This document shows, in pieces, positions 1 to 11,009 of a DNA stretch of 64,000 bases; the first letter of the stretch is position 1; each line of letters opens with the position of its first letter. The stretch spans positions 1,550,001 through 1,614,000 of the forward strand of contig NC_019673.1 of assembly GCF_000328705.1 (NCBI RefSeq), given 5' to 3'. This stretch comes from Saccharothrix espanaensis DSM 44229 (lineage in GTDB: Bacteria > Actinomycetota > Actinomycetes > Mycobacteriales > Pseudonocardiaceae). The position numbers and the translations under genes were made by a program. The notes beneath the pieces are model-generated. The model was given only the letters and a program-made list of their open reading frames with translations. It made no database searches and was not told the origin of the DNA.

Positions 1-270
1 GTCCGCCAGGGCGTGCTCCACGACCCGCCGCCCCAGCCCGCGACCGCCGTGACTCTCCGCCACCAGGACCATGCTCACCGCCGTGTGGCTGTCACCGAAA
101 CGAGTGGCGATCGTGGTGCCGACCAGCCGATCGCCGTCGAACAGCCCGAACCCCCGCCCCACCCGCAGCAGGAACGCCCACTTCGCTTCCTCCGGCGGCC
201 ACCCGCGGCCGACGGCCAGGGCCGTGCAAGCGGGCAGGTCGGACCGGGTCAACGCGCGCAAGGTCTCCAC
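1..270 (-). CDS. GNAT-family N-acetyltransferase, C-terminal part cut by window edge
   Basis: The reverse strand is open from a GTG at 270 to the first base of the window, giving 90 codons without a stop; the C-terminus lies outside. Near the cut end the protein reads VLVAESHGGRGLGRRVVEHA, the strand-4/helix-3 acetyl-CoA pyrophosphate-binding motif of GNAT enzymes (R-x-x-G-x-G/A pattern). The preceding strand (GLFDGDRLVGTTIATRF) fits the usual GNAT beta sheet. The acyl acceptor cannot be told from this part. It is divergent from phoH, and the two share the roughly 140-bp region upstream of the phoH start. Confidence 0.7.
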   Translation of the reverse strand, partial: METLRALTRSDLPACTALAVGRGWPPEEAKWAFLLRVGRGFGLFDGDRLVGTTIATRFGDSHTAVSMVLVAESHGGRGLGRRVVEHALAD

Positions 271-338
271 GTCTGACGAGTAGACCGCGCCTGTCCACCC
301 CGTTTCTTACTCCGGTGCGGAGTGTCGGTGGGGGCGGC

Positions 339-344
339 TAGCAT
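339..344 (+). promoter_or_regulatory. Candidate -10 box of phoH
   Basis: TAGCAT matches the actinobacterial -10 pattern TANNNT. It would place transcription start near 351, about 58 nt before the GTG at 409. That argues against the more upstream in-frame GTG at 322 as the start of phoH. No convincing -35 is visible. Confidence 0.35.
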
Positions 345-408
345 CGGTGCGGTAGGTCAAGTACACCCGAGTTCGGCGCGAACGCGCAGGAAGCAGGCCC
401 GAGGCCAC

Positions 409-2562
<2,154 letters not shown>

Positions 2563-2567
2563 GCGTC

Positions 2568-3122
2568 GTGAGCATCGAGATCGCGAACGAATCGGGCGTC
2601 GCGGTGGACGAGCCGTCCATCGTCTCCGCCGCCCGGTTCGCCCTGGACCGGATGGGCGTCAGCCCGTTGGCCGAGCTGTCCGTCCTGCTGGTGGAACTGG
2701 ACGTCATGGCCGACCTGCACCAGCGCTGGATGGACCTGCCGGGACCGACCGACGTCATGGCGTTCCCGATGGACGAGCTGGACTCGGCCCGCCGCCCCGA
2801 CGCGGCCGGGCTCGGGCCCGCGCTGCTCGGCGACATCGTGCTGTGCCCGGCGTTCGCCAAGGACCAGGCCAAGAAGGCGGGCCACAGCCTGCTCGACGAG
2901 CTGCACCTGCTGACCGTGCACGGCGTGCTGCACCTGCTGGGCTACGACCACGCCGAGCCCGCCGAGGAGCGCGAGATGTTCACCCTCCAGAACCGGATCC
3001 TGGGCGACTACCGCACCGCCGCCGCCGAGGCGGAGCGCAAGTCGGCGCAGCGCGAAGCCGACTCCAAGCTGCTCGGGGCGGTGGGCCTGGAGGATTCCGA
3101 CAGGCCCGACCCGACCGCTTGA
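2568..3122 (+). CDS. ybeY: Endoribonuclease YbeY (rRNA maturation factor)
   Basis: The protein has 184 residues and carries the zinc-binding signature [11 protein letters not shown] (H-x3-H-x5-H), diagnostic for YbeY. YbeY is a single-strand endoribonuclease acting in 16S rRNA 3' maturation and ribosome quality control. The segment [12 protein letters not shown] upstream of the metal site is also typical of the family. Start GTG 2568 lies 5 nt after the phoH stop, and phoH-ybeY linkage is widely conserved. The C-terminal 35 residues are a charged, Ala-rich extension that is common in actinobacterial members. Confidence 0.95.
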   Translation: MSIEIANESGVAVDEPSIVSAARFALDRMGVSPLAELSVLLVELDVMADLHQRWMDLPGPTDVMAFPMDELDSARRPDAAGLGPALLGDIVLCPAFAKDQAKKAGHSLLDELHLLTVHGVLHLLGYDHAEPAEEREMFTLQNRILGDYRTAAAEAERKSAQREADSKLLGAVGLEDSDRPDPTA

Positions 3123-3132
3123 GGCGGCCGAG

Positions 3133-4437
3133 GTGACCGGGGAACCCACGACCCTGATCGGGCTGGCGGTCGCGCTGGTGCTGGCGGCCGGCGCGTTCGC
3201 GGGCGCGGACGCGGCGCTGGGCACCGTGTCGCGGGCGCGCGTCGAAGCGCTCCAGCGGCAGGGCCGGGCCGGCACCCGGCAGCTCATCCAGGTGCTCGCC
3301 GACCGGCCGCGGCACGTCAACCTGCTGCTGTTGCTGCGGCTGGGCTGCGAACTGTCGGCGACGGTGCTGGTCACCGTCGTGTGCCTGGAACTGATCTCCA
3401 CCGGCTGGGTGGCCGTGCTGGTCGCCGGGCTGAGCATGCTGGTCGTGTCCTACGTGCTGGTCGGCGTCGGCCCGCGGACCATCGGCCGGCAGCACCCGTA
3501 CGCGGTCAGCCTCATCGCCGCCGGGCCCATCCGGGTGCTCGGCCGGGTGCTCGGGCCGCTGTCGCGGCTGCTGATCCTGATCGGCAACGCGATCACCCCC
3601 GGCAAGGGCTTCCGCGAAGGCCCGTTCTCCTCCGAGGTCGAGCTGCGCGAGCTGGTCGACATGGCGCAGGAACGCGGCGTCGTGGACGAGGGCGAGCGCG
3701 AGATGATCCACTCGGTGTTCGAGCTCGGCGACACCATCGCGCGCGAGGTGATGGTGCCGCGCACCGAGATCGTGTGGATCGAGCAGTCCAAGTCGGTCCG
3801 GCAGGCGCTGGCCCTGTCGCTGCGCACCGGCTACACGCGGGTGCCGGTGATCGGTGAGAGCGTGGACGACATCGTCGGCGTGGTGAACCTCAAGGACCTG
3901 GTGCGGCTGACCCTCGCCGAGGAGCCCAACGGCACGTCCGTCGCGGACGTGATGAAGCCGGCGTCGTTCATCCCCGACTCGAAACCCATCGCGGACCTGC
4001 TGCGCGAGATGCAGCTCTCCCGCAACCACCTGGCGATCGTGGTCGACGAGTACGGCGGCACCGCGGGCCTGCTGACGATCGAGGACATCCTGGAGGAGAT
4101 CGTCGGCGAGATCACCGACGAGTCCGACACCGAGGACCGCCCGCCGGTCGAGCACCTGGCCGACGGTTCGGTGCGGGTCAGCGCGCGGCTGCCGGTGGAC
4201 GACCTCGACGCGTTGTTCGGCACGGAGCTGGACGACCACGAGGTCGAGACGGTCGGCGGCCTGCTCGCCCAACGCCTGGGCCGCGTGCCGCTGCCCGGGA
4301 CCGAGGCGGAGATCGCGGGCCTGCGGATGCGGGCCGAGGGCGGCAAGGACGAACGCGGGCGGATGCGCATCACCACGGTGCTCGTGCGGCCGGTGGACAA
4401 CGGCGACACTTCGGCGGAGGGAACCCCCGGTGACTGA
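3133..4437 (+). CDS. CNNM/CorC-type membrane protein with CBS pair
   Basis: The protein has 434 residues. The N-terminal ~180 residues contain hydrophobic segments of the DUF21/CNNM membrane domain. Residues ~200-320 form a CBS-domain pair (MVPRTEIVWIE; YTRVPVIGESVDDIVGVVNL; VVDEYGGTAGLLTIEDILEE). The C-terminus is a CorC_HlyC domain (VSARLPVDDLDALFGTEL). Members are implicated in magnesium/cobalt efflux or membrane homeostasis; older annotation as hemolysin is not supported by function. It starts at GTG 3133, 10 nt after ybeY, and its last 8 nt overlap the next gene, so it sits in the phoH-ybeY operon. The M. tuberculosis equivalent in the same position is Rv2366c. Confidence 0.92.
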   Translation: MTGEPTTLIGLAVALVLAAGAFAGADAALGTVSRARVEALQRQGRAGTRQLIQVLADRPRHVNLLLLLRLGCELSATVLVTVVCLELISTGWVAVLVAGLSMLVVSYVLVGVGPRTIGRQHPYAVSLIAAGPIRVLGRVLGPLSRLLILIGNAITPGKGFREGPFSSEVELRELVDMAQERGVVDEGEREMIHSVFELGDTIAREVMVPRTEIVWIEQSKSVRQALALSLRTGYTRVPVIGESVDDIVGVVNLKDLVRLTLAEEPNGTSVADVMKPASFIPDSKPIADLLREMQLSRNHLAIVVDEYGGTAGLLTIEDILEEIVGEITDESDTEDRPPVEHLADGSVRVSARLPVDDLDALFGTELDDHEVETVGGLLAQRLGRVPLPGTEAEIAGLRMRAEGGKDERGRMRITTVLVRPVDNGDTSAEGTPGD

Positions 4438-4774
4438 CCTCGACCACGACCTCGACCCGGAGGACGCCAAGATCATCACCCTGGCCCGCTCGGCCAGGGC
4501 GCGCACGGGTGCCGCCGAGGGCGCGGCGGTGCGCGACACCGACGGACGCACGTACGCGGCGACCACGGTGGCGTTGCCGTCGTTGCGGCTGACCGCGCTC
4601 CAAGCCGCCGTCGCGGCCGCCGTGTCCAGCGGCGCGGAGGGCTTGGAGGCGGCGGCCGTGGTGACGGCGGCGGAAGCCGTGGACGCGGACTCGGTGGCGG
4701 CGGCGCGCGACCTCACGGCAGGCGTGCCGGTGCTGCGCGCGGACGGCACCGGCACACTCCGGGAAACCGTGTAG
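4430..4774 (+). CDS. Cytidine-deaminase-like protein lacking zinc ligands
   Basis: The protein has 114 residues. The fold region (AVRDTDGRTYAATTVALPSL, then ALQAAVAAAVSSGAEG) aligns by eye with tetrameric cytidine deaminases. However, the catalytic H/C-A-E motif and the P-C-x-x-C zinc ligands are absent, so deaminase activity is unlikely. Genes of this type sit between the CBS membrane protein and era in many actinomycetes (Rv2365c in M. tuberculosis). The GTG start overlaps the previous gene by 8 nt and the stop shares one base with the next start, showing translational coupling. The role is unknown. The gene itself is well supported by context. Confidence 0.8.
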   Translation: MTDLDHDLDPEDAKIITLARSARARTGAAEGAAVRDTDGRTYAATTVALPSLRLTALQAAVAAAVSSGAEGLEAAAVVTAAEAVDADSVAAARDLTAGVPVLRADGTGTLRETV

Positions 4775-5100
4775 TGGCACATGTGACCGTGTGTCGCGGG
4801 TGTTGCTGCGGCACGGTGAAGAAGCACCCCGAGTACGACCACGACGAGCAGTTGCGTCGGCTGGAAGCGGTGGCGGAACGGTCCGGCGGGCGCGTGCGGG
4901 TGCGCACGGCGGACTGCCTGGACGCCTGCGAGAACTCCAACATCGTGGTCGTCAAACCACCCGGAGCGAAGCCGGTGTGGCTGGGTCTCGTGCTGCACGA
5001 CGCGGTGATGGACGACCTGGAGCAGTGGCTCACCACCGGCGGCCCCCTCCCGGCGAAACTGGAGCTGAACCGGGTCACCCCACCCGCCCAATCCGACTGA
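4774..5100 (+). CDS. Thioredoxin-like [2Fe-2S] ferredoxin-type protein
   Basis: The protein has 108 residues. Cysteines in VCRGCCCGT near the N-terminus and in ADCLDACENSN around residues 48-55 match the four-cysteine pattern (C-x~10-C ... C-x3-C) of thioredoxin-fold [2Fe-2S] ferredoxins. Electron transfer in the cytosol is the likely role; the partner is not identifiable here. The GTG start shares its first base with the preceding TAG stop, so translation is coupled. It is the last gene of the phoH operon before a gap of about 550 bp. Confidence 0.75.
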   Translation: MAHVTVCRGCCCGTVKKHPEYDHDEQLRRLEAVAERSGGRVRVRTADCLDACENSNIVVVKPPGAKPVWLGLVLHDAVMDDLEQWLTTGGPLPAKLELNRVTPPAQSD

Positions 5101-5655
5101 CGCCCGCCCGATCCGCCCATCGGCCATCCACGGTCCGTCTGCCGGCAGCTGGACCGCAGCCGGCCGTTCTGGTTCAGTCACGGCCTGCTGGGCTCACGCA
5201 CCGCCGGGTTGGCCGGCTGTCGGTCCGGGATGGCTGTCCATCGAGCTGGCTGGTGGGCGTTTGCGTGTTCCGGTGAACTCCAGGTGTGCTCCAGGTGGGC
5301 TCCGCTGTGAGTCGAACGCGCGCGAAAGCCGCGAGCCTGCCGTTGCACAAGCCCCCCGCCGCGCCTCGCCTCCATACTTCCTCGGCAACGAAATCATGAT
5401 CCGGAAAGTGCCCGATCCGACGCTGGTTCACGACATGGGGTGAAGTCGGTACGGGCGGACAACCGGACGCCGTCCCCGGAGCATGGGATACGGGCGGGGG
5501 AGCGTGGGGACGGGTCTGGAGGGGTGGGGAACGGGGCTGGCGGGGGGTGGTGACGGCTTGGGGGAGGTGTCGGGTCGTCCTTCGCAGCACACGCCGCCGA
5601 ACGCCGCTGCGAGGGGTGGAGGGGCGGGGCGGCGGGGGATGGGGACAATGGGCGG
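5101..5655. other. Intergenic region before era
   Basis: This 555-nt stretch has no ORF with convincing codon use. The middle part (5370-5450) is less GC-rich. The last 150 nt are strongly G-rich on the + strand. A -10-like hexamer GACAAT (5644-5649) ends 6 nt before the era ATG, which would make era leaderless. Nothing else was recognised. Confidence 0.5.
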
Positions 5656-6552
5656 ATGGATGGTTATCGCTCCGGGTTCGCCTGCTTTGTCGGTCGGCCC
5701 AACGCCGGCAAGTCGACGTTGACGAACGCGCTGGTGGGGACGAAGATCGCGATCACCTCCAGCAAGCCCCAGACGACCCGGCACACGATCCGCGGCATCG
5801 TGCACCGCTCCGACGGCCAGCTGATCCTGGTCGACACGCCGGGGCTGCACCGGCCTCGCACGTTGCTCGGCCAGCGGCTCAACGACCTGGTCCGGGAGAC
5901 GTGGTCGGAGGTCGACGTGGTCGGCTTCTGCGTCCCGGCCGACCAGAAGGTGGGCCCGGGGGACAAGTTCATCGCCGCCGAGCTGGAGAAGATCGCCAAG
6001 CGCACCCCGGTGGTCGGCATCGTCACCAAGACCGACCTGGTCAGCCAGCAGCAGGTCGCCGAGCAGCTGCTCGCGCTGCAGAACGTGATGGACTTCGCCG
6101 ACCTCATCCCGGTCTCCGCGCAGGACGGCTTCCAGGTCGACACGCTCTCCGACCTGCTGCTGGGCAAGCTGCCCGAGGGGCCGCCGCTCTACCCGGACGG
6201 CGAGCTCACCGACGAGCCCGAGCAGACGCTGGTCGCCGAGCTGATCCGGGAGGCCGCGCTGGAGGGCGTGCGCGACGAGCTGCCGCACTCGATCGCGGTC
6301 GTGGTGGAGGAGATGCTGCCCCGGGAGGGGCGCGACGACCTGCTCGACGTGCACGCCAACGTGTTCGTGGAGCGCCCCAGCCAGAAGGCGATCATCCTCG
6401 GGCACCGGGGGGAGCGGCTCAAGCAGGTGGGCATCACCGCCCGCCGGCACATCGAGAAGCTGCTGGGCACCCGCGTCTACCTCGACCTGCACATCAAGAT
6501 CGCCAAGGACTGGCAGCGCGACCCGAAGCAGCTTCGTAGACTGGGGTTCTGA
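5656..6552 (+). CDS. era: GTPase Era
   Basis: The protein has 298 residues, the normal Era length. G1 is GRPNAGKSTLTNAL at residues ~13-26. The switch region SSKPQTTRHTI, G3 VDTPGLHRP and G4 TKTD are all present. The C-terminal KH domain carries HRGERLKQVGITARRHIEKL. Era binds the 16S rRNA 3' end during 30S assembly, complementing the YbeY encoded upstream. The ATG at 5656 gives the standard N-terminus just before the G domain. There is no Shine-Dalgarno, consistent with the -10-like box 6 nt upstream. recO follows after 54 nt. Confidence 0.97.
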   Translation: MDGYRSGFACFVGRPNAGKSTLTNALVGTKIAITSSKPQTTRHTIRGIVHRSDGQLILVDTPGLHRPRTLLGQRLNDLVRETWSEVDVVGFCVPADQKVGPGDKFIAAELEKIAKRTPVVGIVTKTDLVSQQQVAEQLLALQNVMDFADLIPVSAQDGFQVDTLSDLLLGKLPEGPPLYPDGELTDEPEQTLVAELIREAALEGVRDELPHSIAVVVEEMLPREGRDDLLDVHANVFVERPSQKAIILGHRGERLKQVGITARRHIEKLLGTRVYLDLHIKIAKDWQRDPKQLRRLGF

Positions 6553-6606
6553 CCCGCGGACGGCCGCGGGGCGTGCGGTGCCGGAGAGTCTGGGGTTGTT
6601 CAAGCG

Positions 6607-7359
6607 ATGGCCAACCTGTACCGGGACACGGGTGTGGTCCTGCGGGTGCAGAAGCTCGGCGAGGCCGACCGGATCATCACCCTGCTGACCCAGAAGCACG
6701 GCAAGGTGCGCGCGGTCGCCAAGGGGGTGCGCCGGACGTCCTCCCGGTTCGGCGCGCGCCTGGAACCGTTCGGGCACGTCGACGTCCAGTTCTACCCGGG
6801 CCGCTCGCTCGACGTGGTCACCCAGGTGCAGACGCTGGACGCGTTCGGCGTCGCCCTGGTCGACGACTACCAGCGCTACACGGCCGCGTGCGCGGTGCTG
6901 GAGACCGCCGACCGGCTGACCGCCGAGGAGGGCGAGCCGGTGCTGCGGCTCTACCTGCTGGTCACCGGCGCGCTGCGGGCGTTGGCCGGCAAGGAGCGGG
7001 ACCCCTCGCTGGTCCTCGACGCGTTCCTGATGCGCGCGATGTCGTTCGCGGGCTGGGCCCCGGCGGTGAACGAGTGCGCGCGCTGCGGCGACCCCGGCCC
7101 GCACCGGGCGTTCAACGTGCACGCGGGCGGCCTGGTGTGCCACAACTGCCGGCCGCCGGGCAGCGCCCAGCCCAACGAGGCCACGCTGCGCCTGCTCGGG
7201 GCGCTGCTGCACGGCGAGTGGGACGTGGTGGACACCATCCCGAACGCCCCTCGGCGCGAGGCCAGCGGCCTGGTGGCCGCGCACCTCCAGTGGCACCTGG
7301 AGCGGCAGCTCCGGTCGCTGCCGCTGGTCGAGCGCAAGGCGCCCCTGGTCGACGGATAG
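6607..7359 (+). CDS. recO: DNA repair protein RecO
   Basis: The protein has 250 residues. The N-terminal OB fold starts [20 protein letters not shown] and continues [18 protein letters not shown], a classic RecO opening. Residues ~159-178 carry a zinc-finger pattern CARCGDPG...CHNC. RecO loads RecA onto SSB-coated DNA with RecR and anneals strands. The ATG at 6607 gives the conserved N-terminus. It lies between era and uppS, as in mycobacteria. Confidence 0.96.
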   Translation: MANLYRDTGVVLRVQKLGEADRIITLLTQKHGKVRAVAKGVRRTSSRFGARLEPFGHVDVQFYPGRSLDVVTQVQTLDAFGVALVDDYQRYTAACAVLETADRLTAEEGEPVLRLYLLVTGALRALAGKERDPSLVLDAFLMRAMSFAGWAPAVNECARCGDPGPHRAFNVHAGGLVCHNCRPPGSAQPNEATLRLLGALLHGEWDVVDTIPNAPRREASGLVAAHLQWHLERQLRSLPLVERKAPLVDG

Positions 7360-7474
7360 AGTCGCCAGCCGCACCGAATCCCCCTCTGCCCGCGTGCCCG
7401 CCGGTCGTGCGCACCAGGCGCCCGGCCCGACGGGGCCACGCTGGGGAACCGACCTCCGAGAGGACTCTGCCCAC

Positions 7475-8299
7475 ATGCTTCGCCGAAGGCGGGCCGAACG
7501 CGTCGCGCGTGCTCCCCGACCCCCGGACCCGCACCCCTCCGGCGCCGTCCCGCCGTCGATCCCGTCCGACCTCGTGCCGCGGCACGTCGCGATCGTGATG
7601 GACGGCAACGGCCGGTGGGCCAACCAGCGCGGCCTGTCCCGCATCGAGGGGCACAAGCGCGGCGAGGCCGTGGTCGTGGAGGCGGCCAAGGGCGCGATCG
7701 AGCTGGGCGTGAAGTGGCTGTCGCTCTACGCGTTCTCCACCGAGAACTGGCGGCGCAGCCCGGAGGAGGTCCGGTTCCTGATGGGCTTCAGCCGCGACGT
7801 CATCCGGCACCGCACCGACGAGCTCGACGAGCTCGGCGTCCGGGTGCGGTGGGCGGGGCGGCGGCCCCGGCTGTGGCGCAGCGTGATCAACGAGCTGGAG
7901 GTCGCCGAGGAGCGCACCCGCGACAACGGGGTGCTGAACCTGGCGATGTGCATCAACTACGGCGGCCGGGCCGAGGTCGGCGACGCCGCCCGGGAGATCG
8001 CCCGGCTGGCCGCCGCGGGCCGGCTCAACCCGGACAAGGTGGACGAGCGGACCATCGCCAAGTACCTGTACCAGCCGGACATGCCGGACGTGGACCTGTT
8101 CATCCGGCCGTCGGGCGAGCAGCGCACGTCGAACTTCCTGCTGTGGCAGTCGGCGTACGCGGAGCTGGTGTTCCAGGACATCCTGTGGCCGGACTTCGAC
8201 CGGCTGGACCTGTGGCGGGCGTGCGAGTCGTTCGCCCGGCGGGACCGGCGGTTCGGCGGCGCGGTGGACAAGCCCGATGTGGACGAGGAGAACGAGTGA
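7475..8299 (+). CDS. uppS: Isoprenyl transferase (polyprenyl diphosphate synthase, UppS family)
   Basis: The protein has 274 residues. The catalytic motif [18 protein letters not shown] has Asp43. [19 protein letters not shown] and the C-terminal substrate motif [20 protein letters not shown] are all intact. The enzyme extends farnesyl or geranyl diphosphate with IPP to the lipid carrier used for peptidoglycan and glycan assembly. In M. tuberculosis the homologue in this position (Rv2361c) makes decaprenyl diphosphate. ATG 7475 is chosen because GAGAGGA lies ~10 nt upstream; a longer in-frame extension to 7394 lacks family similarity. The stop overlaps the next start by 4 nt (GTGA). Confidence 0.96.
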   Translation: MLRRRRAERVARAPRPPDPHPSGAVPPSIPSDLVPRHVAIVMDGNGRWANQRGLSRIEGHKRGEAVVVEAAKGAIELGVKWLSLYAFSTENWRRSPEEVRFLMGFSRDVIRHRTDELDELGVRVRWAGRRPRLWRSVINELEVAEERTRDNGVLNLAMCINYGGRAEVGDAAREIARLAAAGRLNPDKVDERTIAKYLYQPDMPDVDLFIRPSGEQRTSNFLLWQSAYAELVFQDILWPDFDRLDLWRACESFARRDRRFGGAVDKPDVDEENE

Positions 8300-8757
8300 C
8301 CGACGAGCCCGCAGCGACGGGGGATCCCGCGGTGGACGACGACGCCGCGGTGACCGCGCGGCTGCTGACCGCGGCGCGGGAGGCGCTGGAGCTGTTCCAC
8401 GAGGTGCACGTGGACGACGACGGGGCGTTGAGCTTCCGGCACGGCGACGTCCCGTGCGCGGTGCAGGCCATGCGGCTGGCCGAGGGGCTGACCGTGCTGA
8501 GCTTGACCTGCGTGGTCGCCTGGGATCTGCCGCACAACCCCGACCTGGCCGCTTCGGCGGCGGAACGGGCGGGTCAGGGCCTGTTCGGCACGCTGGGTGT
8601 GGTGCCCACCGAGCGGGGTGTCGACGTGACCCTGCGGTACGCGTTCCCGGCCGAGGGGCTGCGTACCGAACCGCTGAGCACCCTGCTCATGCTGGTGGTC
8701 TCCACGGCGTCCCAGCTGCGCGTGGAGCTGCTGGCGGGCGCGGAAGGCGGTGCGTGA
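8296..8757 (+). CDS. YbjN-like/chaperone-fold protein, function unknown
   Basis: The protein has 153 residues and starts at a GTG overlapping the uppS stop by 4 nt. The alternating pattern ([49 protein letters not shown]) resembles YbjN/type III chaperone-like folds that many actinomycetes encode. This assignment is by eye and tentative. There is no signal peptide or membrane segment. Tight coupling to uppS and an 8-nt overlap with the following gene support an operon. No catalytic motif was found. Confidence 0.65.
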   Translation: MTDEPAATGDPAVDDDAAVTARLLTAAREALELFHEVHVDDDGALSFRHGDVPCAVQAMRLAEGLTVLSLTCVVAWDLPHNPDLAASAAERAGQGLFGTLGVVPTERGVDVTLRYAFPAEGLRTEPLSTLLMLVVSTASQLRVELLAGAEGGA

Positions 8758-9031
8758 CGTGGCCGGGGTGATCGTGTACGAGCCGGACGACGACGCGGAG
8801 GTCGAGGGGTTGCCGTGGGCGATCACCTTCGAGGCGTCGGCGGGTGAGGACTGGGACTCGTTCGTGTGCGGCCCGTACGAGCGCGACGAGGCGGTGGCGC
8901 TGGCGGAGTCGGTGATCGTCGAGGGGCGCGGGGTGACGGCCGTGGTGGAGCCGCTGCTGCCGGTGCGCAGCGCGATGGACGTGCTGTCCACGATCGACGA
9001 GCTCCGCGAAGAGGTCGAAGACCCGACGTAG
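8750..9031 (+). CDS. Small conserved-type hypothetical protein
   Basis: The protein has 93 acidic residues and starts at GTG 8750, overlapping the previous gene by 8 nt; an in-frame GTG at 8759 is the alternative. The sequence (WAITFEASAGEDWDSFVCGP, then a C-terminal helix STIDELREEVED) shows no recognised domain. Position and overlap mark it as the third gene of the uppS transcript. The function is unknown. Confidence 0.65.
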   Translation: MRDVAGVIVYEPDDDAEVEGLPWAITFEASAGEDWDSFVCGPYERDEAVALAESVIVEGRGVTAVVEPLLPVRSAMDVLSTIDELREEVEDPT

Positions 9032-9073
9032 GTCGGTTCGGCGGCGCGGGCGACGCCTGGCATCATCTCGAAA

Positions 9074-10084
9074 GTGACAATCACTGGCGAGATCCGGGGG
9101 TCACGCCCGCGCCGCACGCCACCCCGCTTCCGGGTGACGTCGCTGGAGGTCCTGTGCGTGGTGCTGGTGCTGGCGCTGCTGTTCCAGGACTGGCTGGTGT
9201 CGGCCCTGAACGTGCCGGTGTTGCGCACGGCGTCCACGGTGTTCGTCGCGGTGTGCGTGCAGGCGATGCCGTTCCTCGTGATCGGGGTGCTGATCAGCGG
9301 TGCCATCGCGGCGTTCGTGCCGCCGAGCGCGCTGCGCAGGCTTTTGCCGAAGAACACCGCGCTCGCGGTGCCGGTGGCCGGGGTCGCCGGGATCGCGTTG
9401 CCGGGGTGCGAGTGCGCGTCGGTGCCGGTGGCGCGCCGGTTGATGCAGCAGGGTGTCGCGCCGGCGGTCGCGCTGTCGTTCCTGCTGGCCGCGCCGGCGG
9501 TGAACCCGATCGTGCTGGTGTCGACGGCGGTGGCCTTCCGGGACGCGCCGCTGATGGTGCCCGCCCGGTTCCTCGGGTCGCTGCTGACCGCCGTGGTGAT
9601 GGGCTGGCTGTGGACCCGGTTCGGCAAGGCCGGGTGGATCGCCGAACGCGCCCTGCGCCGGCTGCCCGACCGCGACGGCACGTCCCGCTGGCTGGTGTTC
9701 GCCGAGACGGCCCGGCACGACCTGGTCGAGGCCGGCGGGTTCCTGGTGCTCGGCGGGGTGTTCGCGGCGGCGTTCAACGTGCTGGTGCCGACCGAGTGGC
9801 TGGAGACGTTGGCCGGCCAGCTGGTGCTCGCGGTGCTGGTGATGGCGCTGCTGGCGGTGGTGCTGGCGCTGTGCAGCGAGGCGGACGCGTTCGTCGCGGT
9901 GTCGATGTCCGCGCTGCCGCTGCTGCCCCGGCTGGTGTTCCTGGTGGTGGGTCCGGCGGTGGACGTGAAGCTGATCGCGTTGCAGGCCGGGGCGTTCGGC
10001 CGGGGGTTCGCGGCCCGGTTCGCCCCGGTGACGTTCGTGGTGGCCATCCTGTGCGCGCTGGCGGCGGGCGCGGTGTTCCTGTGA
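9074..10084 (+). CDS. Permease of the DUF318/YraQ family
   Basis: The protein has 336 residues with about eight hydrophobic segments. It carries the repeated family signatures PFLVIGVLISGAIAAFVPPS and GIALPGCECASVPVARRL (conserved G-C-x-C), followed by AAPAVNPIVLVSTAVAF. Such permeases are usually encoded with a TIGR03943-type partner, which follows 37 nt downstream here. The substrate is not established in general; metal transport is suspected from genomic neighbourhoods. The start is GTG 9074. The zur/ArsR operon lies just beyond the partner gene, so a zinc connection is plausible but inferred. Confidence 0.85.
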   Translation: MTITGEIRGSRPRRTPPRFRVTSLEVLCVVLVLALLFQDWLVSALNVPVLRTASTVFVAVCVQAMPFLVIGVLISGAIAAFVPPSALRRLLPKNTALAVPVAGVAGIALPGCECASVPVARRLMQQGVAPAVALSFLLAAPAVNPIVLVSTAVAFRDAPLMVPARFLGSLLTAVVMGWLWTRFGKAGWIAERALRRLPDRDGTSRWLVFAETARHDLVEAGGFLVLGGVFAAAFNVLVPTEWLETLAGQLVLAVLVMALLAVVLALCSEADAFVAVSMSALPLLPRLVFLVVGPAVDVKLIALQAGAFGRGFAARFAPVTFVVAILCALAAGAVFL

Positions 10085-10121
10085 GCGCCCGGACGGGCGT
10101 CGTGGCGAGGTGGGGGACCTG

Positions 10122-10994
10122 ATGCGGCGGGAGACCCAGAACGTCCTGTTGGTGCTGCTCGGCGGCGCGCTGCTCAAGCTCGCGCTCAGCGGCACCTACC
10201 TGCGCTACGTCAAGGAGTCGCTCCAGCCGTGGTTGATCGCCACCGGGGCGATCATGATCGTGCTCGCGGCGGTGGCGATCGCGCGTGACCTGCGGCTCGG
10301 GCGAGCCGCCCCACAGCCCGCCGACGCGTCCACCGTCGCCACCTCGGGCGACACCTCTACCACTGCCGCTTCCACCGCTGGCACCTCTGCCGCTGCCACC
10401 GCCACCGCTGGCGCCTCGGCCGACGCCACCGCCGCTGACGCCTCGGTCGAGGACGGGCACGGGCACGGCGTGGTCCACCACGACGGGCACGAGCACGGGT
10501 CGTCGCGCAGCCCGTGGATGCTGCTGCTGCCGGTGCTCGCGGTGTTCCTGATCAGCCCGCCCGCGCTGGGCGCGGACACGGTGAACCGGTCGGACCGCAA
10601 CGCGGCGCAGGAGTCCAAGGCGGGCAACGGTTTCGCGCCGCTGCCCGGCGACCGGGTGATCCCGCTGACCATCGGCGAGTTCGTCACCCGCACCGCGTGG
10701 GACGACTCGGGCTCGCTCAACGACCGGACCGTCAAGCTGACCGGGTTCATCGTGCGCAAGGACCAGAACGTCTACCTCGCGCGGCTGACCATCTCCTGCT
10801 GCGCCGCCGACGCCGCCCCGGTCAAGACGCTGATCACCGGCCAGGACTTCGGCGCGCTGCCGACCGACCAGTGGGTCGAGGCGGTCGGGCGGGTCGTGCC
10901 CGGCTCGGCGACCAGGGACAATGCCTACGTGCCGACGTTCACCGTCGCCGAGGTCACGCCCATCGTGCCGCCGGAGGACACCTACGAGGGCTAG
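10122..10994 (+). CDS. TIGR03943-type permease-associated membrane protein with His-rich loop
   Basis: The protein has 290 residues. Two N-terminal membrane segments (VLLVLLGGALLKLAL; LIATGAIMIVLAAVAIA) are followed by a low-complexity Thr/Ala/Ser stretch and a His-rich segment (DGHGHGVVHHDGHEHG). A third membrane segment (MLLLPVLAVFLISPPALG) and a C-terminal domain (VKLTGFIVRKDQNVYLAR...SCCAADA) follow; the latter is typical of TIGR03943 proteins. The His/Asp loop could bind metal ions. ATG 10122 has GAGGTGGGG upstream and is preferred to GTG 10110. The gene is paired with the DUF318 permease and converges on zur with a 15-nt gap. Confidence 0.85.
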   Translation: MRRETQNVLLVLLGGALLKLALSGTYLRYVKESLQPWLIATGAIMIVLAAVAIARDLRLGRAAPQPADASTVATSGDTSTTAASTAGTSAAATATAGASADATAADASVEDGHGHGVVHHDGHEHGSSRSPWMLLLPVLAVFLISPPALGADTVNRSDRNAAQESKAGNGFAPLPGDRVIPLTIGEFVTRTAWDDSGSLNDRTVKLTGFIVRKDQNVYLARLTISCCAADAAPVKTLITGQDFGALPTDQWVEAVGRVVPGSATRDNAYVPTFTVAEVTPIVPPEDTYEG

Positions 10995-11009
10995 GACGCC
11001 TACCCGGGG

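Noticed and set aside
2980-5181. Long minus-strand frame across the CNNM, deaminase-like and ferredoxin-type genes
   Set aside because: It covers several coherent + strand genes and its translation shows no domain.
5261-5443. A 60-codon + strand frame before era
   Set aside because: No ribosome site, no coherent codon bias and no recognisable protein features.
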